Shown: positions 1 to 5,083 of the stretch, piece after piece
Numbering within the stretch: the first letter of the stretch is position 1
How the letters are laid out: the number at the start of each line of letters is the position of its first letter
Assembly: GCA_904501965.1 (NCBI GenBank)
Contig: CAJGCS010000075.1
Span: 1-5,503, forward strand
DNA length: 5,503 nt
Reading direction: 5' to 3'
From: an uncultured Bacilli bacterium
Lineage (GTDB): Bacteria; Bacillota_I; Bacilli_A; ML615J-28; CAG-313
Program-made: the position numbers and the translations under genes
Notes under the pieces: model-generated
Told to the model about the DNA's origin: nothing
The model's database searches: none
What the model saw: only the letters and a program-made list of their open reading frames with translations

Positions 1-659
1 AGTAAGATTTCATCTGGTTTTGCAATTTCTTTGATATCAACTAATTCTTGCATTAAAGCTTCATCAATATGTAAGCGACCAGCAGTATCGATGATAACAA
101 AATTAAAGTTATTTGCTTTCGCATATTCTAAGGCTTTTTTAACAATAACTTGAGGTTTTGTTAAAATACCCATTTGGAATACTTCAATATTTAGTTGTTT
201 TCCAAGTTGAACAAGTTGGTTAATAGCAGCTGGACGATAAATGTCGGCAGCAACCATTAAAGGACGTAAGTTCTTTTCTTTTCTTAATAGATTAGAAAGT
301 TTCCCAACATGAGTTGTTTTACCACTACCTTGTAGACCTACAACTAAAGCAACACTCATACCGCTTTGTTTTAAGTTAATTGGCACGGCTGCTTCACCCA
401 TTAATTTAACAAGTTCTTCGTAAACAATTTTAACTACTTGATCACCAGGAGTAAGAGATTTCATTACTCTTTCGCCAAGAGCTTTTTCTTTTACTTCAGC
501 AATGAATTTTTTAACAATTTTATAGTTAACGTCAGCTTCTAAAAGTGAAACTCTGACTTCTCTCATTGCCTCTTCAATATCATGTTCATTTACTTTCCCG
601 CGTCCAGTTAAACGACGAAGGGACATTTGGATTTTTTCAGATAAACTTTCAAATGGCAT
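1..659 (-). CDS. ffh: Signal recognition particle GTPase Ffh (SRP54), 3' part cut off by window edge
   Basis: Ffh binds SRP RNA and signal sequences of nascent chains and delivers ribosomes to FtsY at the membrane in a GTP-dependent cycle. The first 219 residues are visible. The N domain comes first (about 1-95), with the SLLEADVN motif near residues 38-44. The G domain follows, with the P-loop GLQGSGKTT at 108-116, the DIYRPAA box at 139-145 and DTAGRL at 191-196. The TKxD box and the methionine-rich M domain lie beyond the left edge; the family is usually about 450 residues. The start is set by ATG at 659-657 with a GGAGTGA ribosome site (664-670) that overlaps the ylxM stop codon. This 4-base gap suggests translational coupling to ylxM. 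The residue after GKTT is His (117), where many Ffh proteins have Thr or Ser. No internal stop or frameshift is seen. Confidence 0.97.
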   Translation of the reverse strand, partial: MPFESLSEKIQMSLRRLTGRGKVNEHDIEEAMREVRVSLLEADVNYKIVKKFIAEVKEKALGERVMKSLTPGDQVVKIVYEELVKLMGEAAVPINLKQSGMSVALVVGLQGSGKTTHVGKLSNLLRKEKNLRPLMVAADIYRPAAINQLVQLGKQLNIEVFQMGILTKPQVIVKKALEYAKANNFNFVIIDTAGRLHIDEALMQELVDIKEIAKPDEIL

Positions 660-663
660 ATAA

Positions 664-987
664 TCACTCCATTTCTTTAATCTTATTGATTATTTCTTTT
701 CCTAGATCGTTTGTATTTGGTTCTAGTTGAATTAAATATTGATCTAGTATTTTTGCGTTTTTATACATTTGTAATTTAGCTTCATATTCTTCTAATGCAT
801 TACAAGCTTTTTGTAATGCATCCCATACAGCATTTCTACTAATTGCCATATTTTCAGCAATCTCACTTAAACTGTAATCTTCACTGTAGTAATATTCGAA
901 TATTTCTTGTTGTTTTGGTGTTAGGAGTGAATAATAATAACCATATAATGTATTATAATAATTCTTCTTTTCAATTTGATTATCCAT
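664..987 (-). CDS. ylxM: YlxM/UPF0122 helix-turn-helix SRP-associated protein
   Basis: This small protein (107 aa) belongs to the YlxM (UPF0122) family, usually encoded beside ffh in Firmicutes and thought to be an accessory factor of the SRP pathway. The visible core is a sigma-region-4-like helix-turn-helix at about residues 22-60: LLTPKQQEIF, then YSLSEIAENMAISRNAVWDA, followed by a charged helix EEYEAKLQ. The reading frame is open upstream to 1029, but that would overlap the ftsY 3' end. I chose the ATG at 987-985, because TAGGTG sits just upstream of it, the gap to the ftsY stop is then 7 bases, and the length matches the family (about 105-115 aa). It ends in TGA, which shows the standard code. 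It lies between ftsY and ffh and is surely cotranscribed with them. Its exact biochemical role is not visible in the sequence. Confidence 0.9.
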   Translation of the reverse strand: MDNQIEKKNYYNTLYGYYYSLLTPKQQEIFEYYYSEDYSLSEIAENMAISRNAVWDALQKACNALEEYEAKLQMYKNAKILDQYLIQLEPNTNDLGKEIINKIKEME

Positions 988-994
988 ATAACAC

Positions 995-1966
995 CTATTC
1001 ATTTTCATCTTCGATGAATAATCCACCAATATATTCTTCTAAATCAAAGTATTCTAAATCTTCCATTTGCTCGCCAAGGCCAATCATCTTAATTGGAATA
1101 TTGTATTTATCTCTGATTGCAAGAACAATACCACCTTTACTAGTACCATCTAGTTTAGTAAGAATTACACCTGTAATATTTGTTACTTCTAAGAACGCTT
1201 CGGCTTGAGATAAACCATTTTGACCTGTTGTTGCATCAATAACGAGTAATGTTTCTTGAGGAGCATTAGGAATTTCTCTTTCGATAACTCGGTTCATCTT
1301 TTCAAGTTCTTTCATTAAGTTAACTTTATTTTGAAGACGACCTGCAGTATCGCATAATAAGACATCATATTTTTCATTCTTAGCTTTTTGTAAAGCGTCA
1401 TAAATAACACTTGATGGATCTGTTGCGCCTTTTTTAATAACGATATCAACACCAACTCTATTTGCCCAAACTTCTAATTGGTCAACAGCGCCAGCTCTAA
1501 ATGTATCACCTGCAGCAAGCAATACTTTCTTTCCTTGTTTTTTAAGACGGTGTGCAATTTTTGCAATAGTTGTTGTTTTACCAACACCATTTACACCAAC
1601 AAATAAAAATACTGATAAACCTTCTTTATTAATATTTAAGTTATTATTAACAATTTCATTTTTTAAATATAACTCAAACATTTTATCAACAATGATTTGT
1701 TGAAGTTCTTTAACGTCATTTACACCTTCAACTCTTTCATCTTCTTTTAAGGCATCTATAAAGTCAAGTGTTGTTTCAACACCAATATCAGCCATAATAA
1801 AAGCATCTGTTAAATCATCAAACAAATCTTCGTTGATTTCATTGTAACTAGATAGAATACTTTTTAATTTGCCAAGTAACCCAGATCTAGTTTTCTTCAT
1901 ACCTAAGTTATATTTTTTAGAAACATCTGTTTTTTTCTTTCTCTTAAAAAAATCAAATAAACCCAT
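995..1966 (-). CDS. ftsY: SRP receptor GTPase FtsY
   Basis: FtsY is the membrane-associated receptor that docks Ffh-ribosome complexes and stimulates reciprocal GTP hydrolysis. The protein is 323 aa. A very short, basic amphipathic N-terminus (MGLFDFFKRKKK) replaces the long acidic A domain of enterobacterial FtsY, as is usual in Firmicutes, and probably makes the lipid contact. The N domain spans about 25-110. The G domain carries the P-loop GVNGVGKTTTIAK at 124-136, DTFRAGA at 154-160, DTAGR at 206-210, TKLDGTSKGG at 270-279 and the GLGEQMEDLEYF closing motif at 296-307, so all catalytic motifs are intact. The ATG at 1966-1964 is preceded by AGAGGTA (1971-1977). The gene ends in TAG 7 bases before ylxM. 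A consensus promoter lies 48-76 bases upstream (2014-2042). Confidence 0.97.
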   Translation of the reverse strand: MGLFDFFKRKKKTDVSKKYNLGMKKTRSGLLGKLKSILSSYNEINEDLFDDLTDAFIMADIGVETTLDFIDALKEDERVEGVNDVKELQQIIVDKMFELYLKNEIVNNNLNINKEGLSVFLFVGVNGVGKTTTIAKIAHRLKKQGKKVLLAAGDTFRAGAVDQLEVWANRVGVDIVIKKGATDPSSVIYDALQKAKNEKYDVLLCDTAGRLQNKVNLMKELEKMNRVIEREIPNAPQETLLVIDATTGQNGLSQAEAFLEVTNITGVILTKLDGTSKGGIVLAIRDKYNIPIKMIGLGEQMEDLEYFDLEEYIGGLFIEDENE

Positions 1967-2013
1967 ATATTACCTCTATTACTTATTAATAGTTTATTTT
2001 TTACTTCTTAAAT

Positions 2014-2042
2014 ATTATACTATATTTTACCAAATAAATCAA
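2014..2042 (-). promoter_or_regulatory. Sigma-A promoter of the ftsY-ylxM-ffh operon
   Basis: On the minus strand, TTGATT (2042-2037) and TATAAT (2019-2014) are separated by exactly 17 bases. Transcription would start near 2007, giving a leader of about 40 nt before the ftsY ATG at 1966. The promoter lies downstream of the U-tract of the putative small RNA, so the operon can be transcribed independently of it. The start site is predicted, not observed. Confidence 0.7.
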
Positions 2043-2065
2043 GTAAATATAAAGATTGACCCTAT

Positions 2066-2102
2066 AAAAAAAGGGAGTCAGATAGGGGGATAACTATCTG
2101 AC
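2066..2102 (-). terminator. Terminator-like hairpin with U7 ending the putative small RNA
   Basis: A perfect 9-bp stem, GTCAGATAG (2102-2094) with CTATCTGAC (2085-2077), closes an 8-base loop TTATCCCC. It is followed by TCCC and seven T (2072-2066). The U-run is displaced from the stem by four bases, which is unusual for an intrinsic terminator, so termination may be partial and some transcripts may continue into ftsY. Confidence 0.5.
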
Positions 2103-2156
2103 AGGAAGGTATTCCGTTATACGGAATATTTAGGGGATATGTGCGTCATTTGACGC
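2066..2156 (-). ncRNA. Putative C-rich trans-acting small RNA between topA and ftsY
   Basis: A strong promoter (2163-2191) predicts a start near 2156 and a U7 run ends at 2066, giving about 91 nt with no ORF. The RNA folds by eye into three hairpins. The first begins at the predicted +1 (GCGTCA/TGACGC, 2156-2143). The second is TATTCCGT/ACGGAATA (2128-2110). The third is GTCAGATAG/CTATCTGAC with loop TTATCCCC (2102-2077). The unpaired segments are C-rich: UCCCC (2137-2133), CCUUCC (2109-2104), UCCCCC in the third hairpin (2090-2085) and UCCC (2076-2073). Exposed UCCC motifs are the known signature of Staphylococcus Rsa RNAs, and streptococcal csRNAs have similar C-rich segments; both types pair with Shine-Dalgarno regions. 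I do not recognise this RNA as a named family. It could also be a structured leader that reads through into ftsY. Confidence 0.55.
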
Positions 2157-2162
2157 ATATAT

Positions 2163-2191
2163 ATTATACCATATTCTTTTTAATAATTCAA
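2163..2191 (-). promoter_or_regulatory. Strong extended -10 promoter of the putative small RNA
   Basis: On the minus strand, TTGAAT (2191-2186) and TATAAT (2168-2163) are spaced 17 bases apart. TGG immediately before the -10 gives an extended TGnTATAAT element. Directly upstream is an A/T-only tract containing the palindrome TTTTATTAATAAAA (2195-2208), which could act as an UP element. It lies 35-63 bases past the topA stop and fires away from topA towards ftsY. Confidence 0.75.
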
Positions 2192-2225
2192 GGGTTTTAT
2201 TAATAAAATTTTACATTTTTCGACA

Positions 2226-4364
2226 TTAAATTTTAACACTTTGTTTCTTTGTTTTCTTGTTTGTAATGCATTTCTCATTACCACAACGTATAATTTTTGT
2301 CTCAATATTAGTTTCTTTATCAATACTTACTACTTCAATCATCGGTGCTCCGCATTCTAAGCACTTTTCAGAAGTTGGAATTCCTGAATATGTTGTTTTA
2401 CAATCAGGATAACGATTACATGCGTAGAACTTAGCTCCTCGTGATCTACCTCTTCCACTTACACGTTCAACGATAACTCCCTCACCACAAACTGGACAAG
2501 GAATTCCTGTTGAAACAGGTTCAGGTTTTTCTTTTTTCTTAATAAACTTACAACGAGGATATCCACTACAAGCAGTAAACTCACCAAATGGGCCTCTTCT
2601 AATATATAAAGGAAGTCCACAATCAGGGCAGAATTCATCAGTAATCTTTGGATAAATTTTTACCATATTATCTCTTGCATATTCGATTAACGGTGCAAAC
2701 TCATCGTAGAATTTCTTTAATTCTTTATGCCATACAGCTTTGCCAAGAGCAATTTCATCTAGAATATTTTCCATTTCGGCAGTATACTTAACATTGATAA
2801 TTGAACTAAAGAATAAATCAAGTTGATCTGATGTAAGCGTTCCTTGATCAGTTGGAACAAATGATTTTTTATCCATACTAACATAACTTCTAAGTCTAAG
2901 TGTTTCCATAGTCATAGCATATGTAGAAGGACGACCAATTCCAAGTTCTTCCATTTTTCTAATTAATCTAGCTTCAGTATATCGATGTGGAGGTGATGTA
3001 AACTTTTGTTCTTTAGTAAGTTCAGCTAGAACTAATACTTCATCGATTTCAAGTTCTGGAAGTAATTCAACATCTTCATGAACATCAATATTTGCTTCTT
3101 CATATACTTTTAAGAAGCCGTCGAATAATACTTTTTCACCTTGGATATTAAATAAATGATTACCATTTACAACATCTACTTTTGTATCTTCCACTTTAGC
3201 ATCTTTCATAAGTGATGCAAGAGCTCTATTATAAATTAAAGAATAAATCTTATATTCTTCTAAGCTTAAGTATTTTTTAATGCTTTCAGGTGTACGATCA
3301 ATTTTTGTTGGACGAATCGCTTCATGGGCATCTTGAATATTCTTACCCTTTGTTGATACTTTCTTTACGCCTTTATAATAATCAGCACCATAAGTATTTT
3401 CAATATAATCTTTAGCACTATCAACAAATTCATCTGATAAACGAATAGAGTCAGTACGCATGTAAGTAATTAAACCAACAAGCTCTTTATTTACTTCGAT
3501 ACCTTCATATAATCTTTGGGCAATCGTCATAACACGTTTTGCACTATAGTTATATTTAGCTGATGCATCTTGTTGAAGAGTTGATGTAATAAATGGAGGT
3601 TTTGATGTACGATTACGTTCTTTCTTGTTAATTGCTTTAACAACAAAATCACCTTGTTTAAGTTCATCAATAACTTTATTTACTTCTTCTTCAGTAGAAA
3701 TAGTATGAGCTTCATCTACTGTACCAATATATTTTGATTTAAGTAAATATTCTTTTTCTCCAACTGTTTTTAAAAAGTTTGCGACAACATCCCAGTATTC
3801 TACTTTGTCAAAAGCTTGAATTTCCTTTTCCCTATCAACAACAAGTTTTAAAGCAACACTTTGTACACGACCGGCACTTTTTGAACCTAGCTTTTGTTGC
3901 ATAAGAGATGATAATCTAAAACCAATAATTCTATCAAGAATTCGGCGTGATTCTTGAGAATGAACTAAGTTCATATCAATTTGTCGGTCATTTTGAATTG
4001 ATTTTAAAATGGCGCTTTTTGTAATTTCGTTAAACACGATACGTGATACCTTTTTAACAGGTTGTCCTAAAACAGATGCTAAATGCCAACTAATAGCTTC
4101 GCCCTCTCTATCTGGGTCGGTTGCAAGATAAACATGGTCCGCTTCACTTGCAGCTTTTTTAAGTTTTTCAACTACATCTACTTTATCTTTTAAAATGACA
4201 TATTCAGGAGTAAAATTATTTTCAATATCTACTCCAAATCCACCTTTTCCTTTTATAGATAAATCTCTAATATGGCCTATACTTGATTCAACTTTATAAT
4301 CATCGCCTAGATATGTCGAGATTGTTTTACATTTTGCAGGAGATTCAACTATTAATAATTTCAT
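2226..4364 (-). CDS. topA: DNA topoisomerase I (type IA), complete
   Basis: TopA relaxes negative supercoils behind RNA polymerase by single-strand cleavage and passage. The protein is 712 aa, close to the usual Firmicutes length of about 690. The Toprim domain begins at the N-terminus (LLIVESPAK, 3-11) and carries the Mg-binding DPDRE at 83-87. The catalytic tyrosine is Y301 in ITYMRTDSIRLS, DAHEAIRPT lies at 345-353 and the GRPSTYA motif at 477-483. Three C-terminal four-cysteine zinc ribbons follow: C579/C582/C599/C605, C623/C626/C649/C655 and C668/C671/C694/C699. The tail is short and basic (KKTKKQSVKI). The ATG at 4364 has GAGGTGA at 4375-4369 and a consensus promoter right behind it. 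All key residues are present and no frameshift is seen. I found no convincing terminator directly after the stop, so transcription may run into the RNA unit below. Confidence 0.98.
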   Translation of the reverse strand: MKLLIVESPAKCKTISTYLGDDYKVESSIGHIRDLSIKGKGGFGVDIENNFTPEYVILKDKVDVVEKLKKAASEADHVYLATDPDREGEAISWHLASVLGQPVKKVSRIVFNEITKSAILKSIQNDRQIDMNLVHSQESRRILDRIIGFRLSSLMQQKLGSKSAGRVQSVALKLVVDREKEIQAFDKVEYWDVVANFLKTVGEKEYLLKSKYIGTVDEAHTISTEEEVNKVIDELKQGDFVVKAINKKERNRTSKPPFITSTLQQDASAKYNYSAKRVMTIAQRLYEGIEVNKELVGLITYMRTDSIRLSDEFVDSAKDYIENTYGADYYKGVKKVSTKGKNIQDAHEAIRPTKIDRTPESIKKYLSLEEYKIYSLIYNRALASLMKDAKVEDTKVDVVNGNHLFNIQGEKVLFDGFLKVYEEANIDVHEDVELLPELEIDEVLVLAELTKEQKFTSPPHRYTEARLIRKMEELGIGRPSTYAMTMETLRLRSYVSMDKKSFVPTDQGTLTSDQLDLFFSSIINVKYTAEMENILDEIALGKAVWHKELKKFYDEFAPLIEYARDNMVKIYPKITDEFCPDCGLPLYIRRGPFGEFTACSGYPRCKFIKKKEKPEPVSTGIPCPVCGEGVIVERVSGRGRSRGAKFYACNRYPDCKTTYSGIPTSEKCLECGAPMIEVVSIDKETNIETKIIRCGNEKCITNKKTKKQSVKI

Positions 4365-4385
4365 ATTTTCACCTCATCCTCAAAA

Positions 4386-4414
4386 ATTATATATTAAATT
4401 TTTTTTATTGTCAA
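4386..4414 (-). promoter_or_regulatory. Perfect consensus sigma-A promoter of topA
   Basis: TTGACA (4414-4409) and TATAAT (4391-4386) match the consensus at all 12 positions with a 17-base spacer. The spacer contains an A8 run followed by TTT. The start site is predicted near 4379, so the leader is only about 15 nt and consists almost entirely of the Shine-Dalgarno site GAGGTGA plus four bases. This leaves no room for leader-based control. Confidence 0.85.
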
Positions 4415-4479
4415 CAAAAAGATAAAAAGTTTTTCTTTCCTTATATTATATATTTATTAAATTCTATTCTAATTCCATT

Positions 4480-4515
4480 AAAAAAAAGAAACAATTGAGC
4501 CCTTCAACCGTTTCC
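4480..4515 (-). terminator. Strong Rho-independent terminator upstream of topA
   Basis: On the minus strand, GGAAACGGTTGA (4515-4504) pairs over 12 positions with TCAATTGTTTCT (4498-4487), including three G-U pairs, around the 5-base loop AGGGC. Seven T follow (4486-4480). There is no T-run at the other end, so it works only for minus-strand transcripts. It insulates topA from the peptide locus and implies a transcript arriving from 4615 or from the peptide gene. Confidence 0.8.
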
Positions 4516-4615
4516 GTGTACTTAATGAATTAATATATATTTTTTTAAAAAAGTAGAGAGAGTATGATAGTGTCTGTTTTTTGTTGTTGTAAGGTATTTC
4601 CTTTCCTAATTATTT
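4480..4615 (-). ncRNA. Possible small RNA, or 3' end of the peptide mRNA, in a gene-free stretch
   Basis: The 377 bases between topA and the peptide gene contain no supported protein gene. A -10 box at 4627-4622 predicts a start near 4615, and the terminator at 4515-4480 ends the unit, giving about 136 nt. The RNA has a purine-rich GGAAAGGAA at 4605-4597 that looks like a ribosome site, but no ATG, GTG or TTG follows at usable distance. One frame stays open for about 50 codons without a normal start. The alternative is that this is simply the end of the mRNA that starts above the peptide gene, since that gene has only a feeble AT-only hairpin (4726-4741) directly after its stop. Confidence 0.3.
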
Positions 4616-4621
4616 TATGAT

Positions 4622-4650
4622 ATTATATTGTTTAACAGACTTATTTTTAA
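4622..4650 (-). promoter_or_regulatory. Candidate promoter with weak -35
   Basis: TATAAT (4627-4622) is a perfect -10 box, but at 17 bases spacing the -35 position reads TTAAAA (4650-4645), matching 4 of 6 consensus bases. In such AT-rich DNA a lone TATAAT may occur by chance. The support is the strong terminator downstream and the palindrome centred about 44 bases upstream of the predicted start. Confidence 0.3.
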
Positions 4651-4652
4651 AA

Positions 4653-4680
4653 AATGTATTTACATTAATATTGTTCAATA
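4653..4680. promoter_or_regulatory. Two adjacent palindromes, possible operators
   Basis: AATGTA-TT-TACATT (4653-4666) is a perfect 6-bp inverted repeat with a 2-base centre. TATTG-TT-CAATA (4669-4680) is a 5-bp inverted repeat with a 2-base centre. They lie 2 bases apart and just upstream of the candidate promoter at 4622-4650; the first is centred near -44 relative to the predicted start at 4615. The half-sites ATGTA/TACAT resemble those of the PlcR box (TATGNANNNNTNCATA), but the spacer is two bases rather than four. AT-rich DNA yields such palindromes by chance, so confidence is low. Confidence 0.3.
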
Positions 4681-4741
4681 AAAAACTAACAGAAAATTAA
4701 AAGAATTAAAAACATAAAAACTTAAAATATATTCCTATATT

Positions 4742-4894
4742 CTAGGCAAATGGTAAATCACCTTCAGGTAAGCCCATGACAGGATCTTTATCATTACCTG
4801 AATTTGGATCACAAACAGTTGTTCCTAGGACACTTGTTGCTAAACATGCAAATGCCATAACTGCCATAACAATTCCGATAATTGCTTTTTTCAT
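4742..4894 (-). CDS. Short secreted pre-peptide, candidate quorum-sensing signal (PapR-like tail)
   Basis: The gene encodes 50 residues. The N-terminus MKK followed by a hydrophobic stretch (residues 4-23, ending SVLG) reads as a Sec signal peptide with possible cleavage after G24. That would leave about 26 residues, acidic and rich in Gly and Pro, with one cysteine (C28), ending in LPEGDLPFA. PapR, the PlcR-activating pheromone precursor of the Bacillus cereus group, is also a roughly 48-residue exported peptide whose active C-terminal heptapeptide contains DLPF, and its gene also lies just downstream of its regulator. I infer a similar role; sequence alone does not prove it. The start at 4894 is chosen for GGAAAGGAA at 4909-4901, six bases upstream. 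An in-frame ATG at 4915 would overlap this site and spoil the signal peptide. It ends in TAG. No lipobox fits well. Confidence 0.72.
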   Translation of the reverse strand: MKKAIIGIVMAVMAFACLATSVLGTTVCDPNSGNDKDPVMGLPEGDLPFA

Positions 4895-4928
4895 ATCAAG
4901 TTCCTTTCCATTCATTAAATACAATAAA

Positions 4929-4957
4929 ATTATATATTTGAATAGCAAAATCTTTGA
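4929..4957 (-). promoter_or_regulatory. Probable activator-dependent promoter of the peptide gene
   Basis: TATAAT (4934-4929) is a consensus -10, but the -35 position at 17 bases reads TCAAAG (4957-4952), far from TTGACA. The start is predicted near 4922, with a leader of about 28 nt that contains the ribosome site. A good -10 with a poor -35 is typical of activated promoters, and a palindrome abuts the -35. A second TATAAT (5023-5018) just after the regulator terminator could be an additional or alternative start. Confidence 0.38.
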
Positions 4958-4974
4958 TATACTATTTTGGTATA
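4958..4974. promoter_or_regulatory. 17-bp inverted repeat at about -44 of the peptide gene, candidate operator
   Basis: TATAC-N7-GTATA (4958-4974) is a perfect 5-bp inverted repeat that directly abuts the weak -35. Its centre (4966) is about 44 bases upstream of the predicted start, the usual position of a class II activator site. It is the natural candidate target of the regulator encoded just upstream. It does not match the PlcR box exactly. The low complexity of the region limits confidence. Confidence 0.35.
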
Positions 4975-5016
4975 AATCCTTAATATTTCAATACTTTATT
5001 TAATATTTTGGCATAA
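4963..5016. repeat. Pair of 13-bp direct repeats, TATTTTGGYATAA, 41 bp apart
   Basis: TATTTTGGTATAA (4963-4975) and TATTTTGGCATAA (5004-5016) differ at one base and lie 41 bp apart, about four helical turns, so both face the same side of the DNA. The lower copy overlaps the TATAC-N7-GTATA palindrome. The upper copy overlaps a near-palindrome GCATAATATTATAC (5011-5024), which covers the TATAAT at 5018-5023. They could be cooperative sites for one regulator, with one site for activation and one over a promoter. Confidence 0.4.
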
Positions 5017-5029
5017 TATTATACTAAAT

Positions 5030-5083
5030 AAGTAAAAAAGACAAACATTAGCACATATTGCCAATATTTGTCTTTTTTTACTT
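5030..5083 (-). terminator. Bidirectional-type intrinsic terminator overlapping the regulator stop codon
   Basis: AAGTAAAAAAGACAAA (5030-5045) pairs with TTTGTCTTTTTTTACTT (5067-5083), with one bulged T. The helix extends past a single mismatch through ATT/AAT to about 19 bp, around a 13-base loop. The A-rich and T-rich arms make it work on either strand; on the minus strand the RNA ends in a U6 run. The regulator's last Lys codon and TAA stop (5080-5078) lie inside the stem. It separates the regulator mRNA from the peptide gene, so the peptide needs its own promoter or readthrough. Confidence 0.75.

Noticed and set aside
988..1029. Longer ylxM start overlapping the ftsY 3' end
   Set aside because: It adds 14 residues not seen in the family. 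The ATG at 987 has its own ribosome site and the expected operon spacing.
843..1208. Plus-strand open frame over ylxM and ftsY
   Set aside because: It is antisense to two conserved genes, lacks a ribosome site and has low-complexity composition; it is a shadow.
2066..2156. SRP RNA (4.5S/scRNA) next to the SRP genes
   Set aside because: It lacks the helix-8 hairpin with GGAA-type tetraloop and asymmetric internal loop on either strand. It is three small hairpins instead of one long rod.
2066..2156. Riboswitch or T-box leader for ftsY
   Set aside because: No T-box motif or recognisable aptamer core is present, and an independent ftsY promoter lies downstream of the U-run.
4480..4605. Small ORF after GGAAAGGAA with an ATA start
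   Set aside because: ATA is not a normal start, it would touch the ribosome site, and the frame crosses the strong terminator.
4570..4640. Insertion-sequence end: GTCTGTT (4572-4578) with AACAGAC (4634-4640), and TGATAGTGTCTGTTTT reminiscent of IS256-family ends
   Set aside because: The arms are only 7 bp, 55 bases apart, with no target duplication and no transposase fragment that I can recognise. This is likely chance.
4726..4741. Hairpin AATATA/TATATT directly after the peptide stop as a terminator
   Set aside because: It is a 6-bp A/T-only stem with a weak T-run, too unstable to be called.
4840..4894. Lipoprotein signal in the peptide (AFAC at residues 14-17 or TTVC at 25-28)
   Set aside because: Neither has the Leu/Val-x-Ala/Gly-Cys lipobox form, and the first would cut inside the hydrophobic core.
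4776..5003. Plus-strand open frame over the peptide gene
   Set aside because: It has no ribosome site, its tail is AT-driven, and it lies opposite a gene with a clear ribosome site and signal peptide. The plus-strand frames at 1869-2093 and 4283-4498 are rejected for the same reasons.
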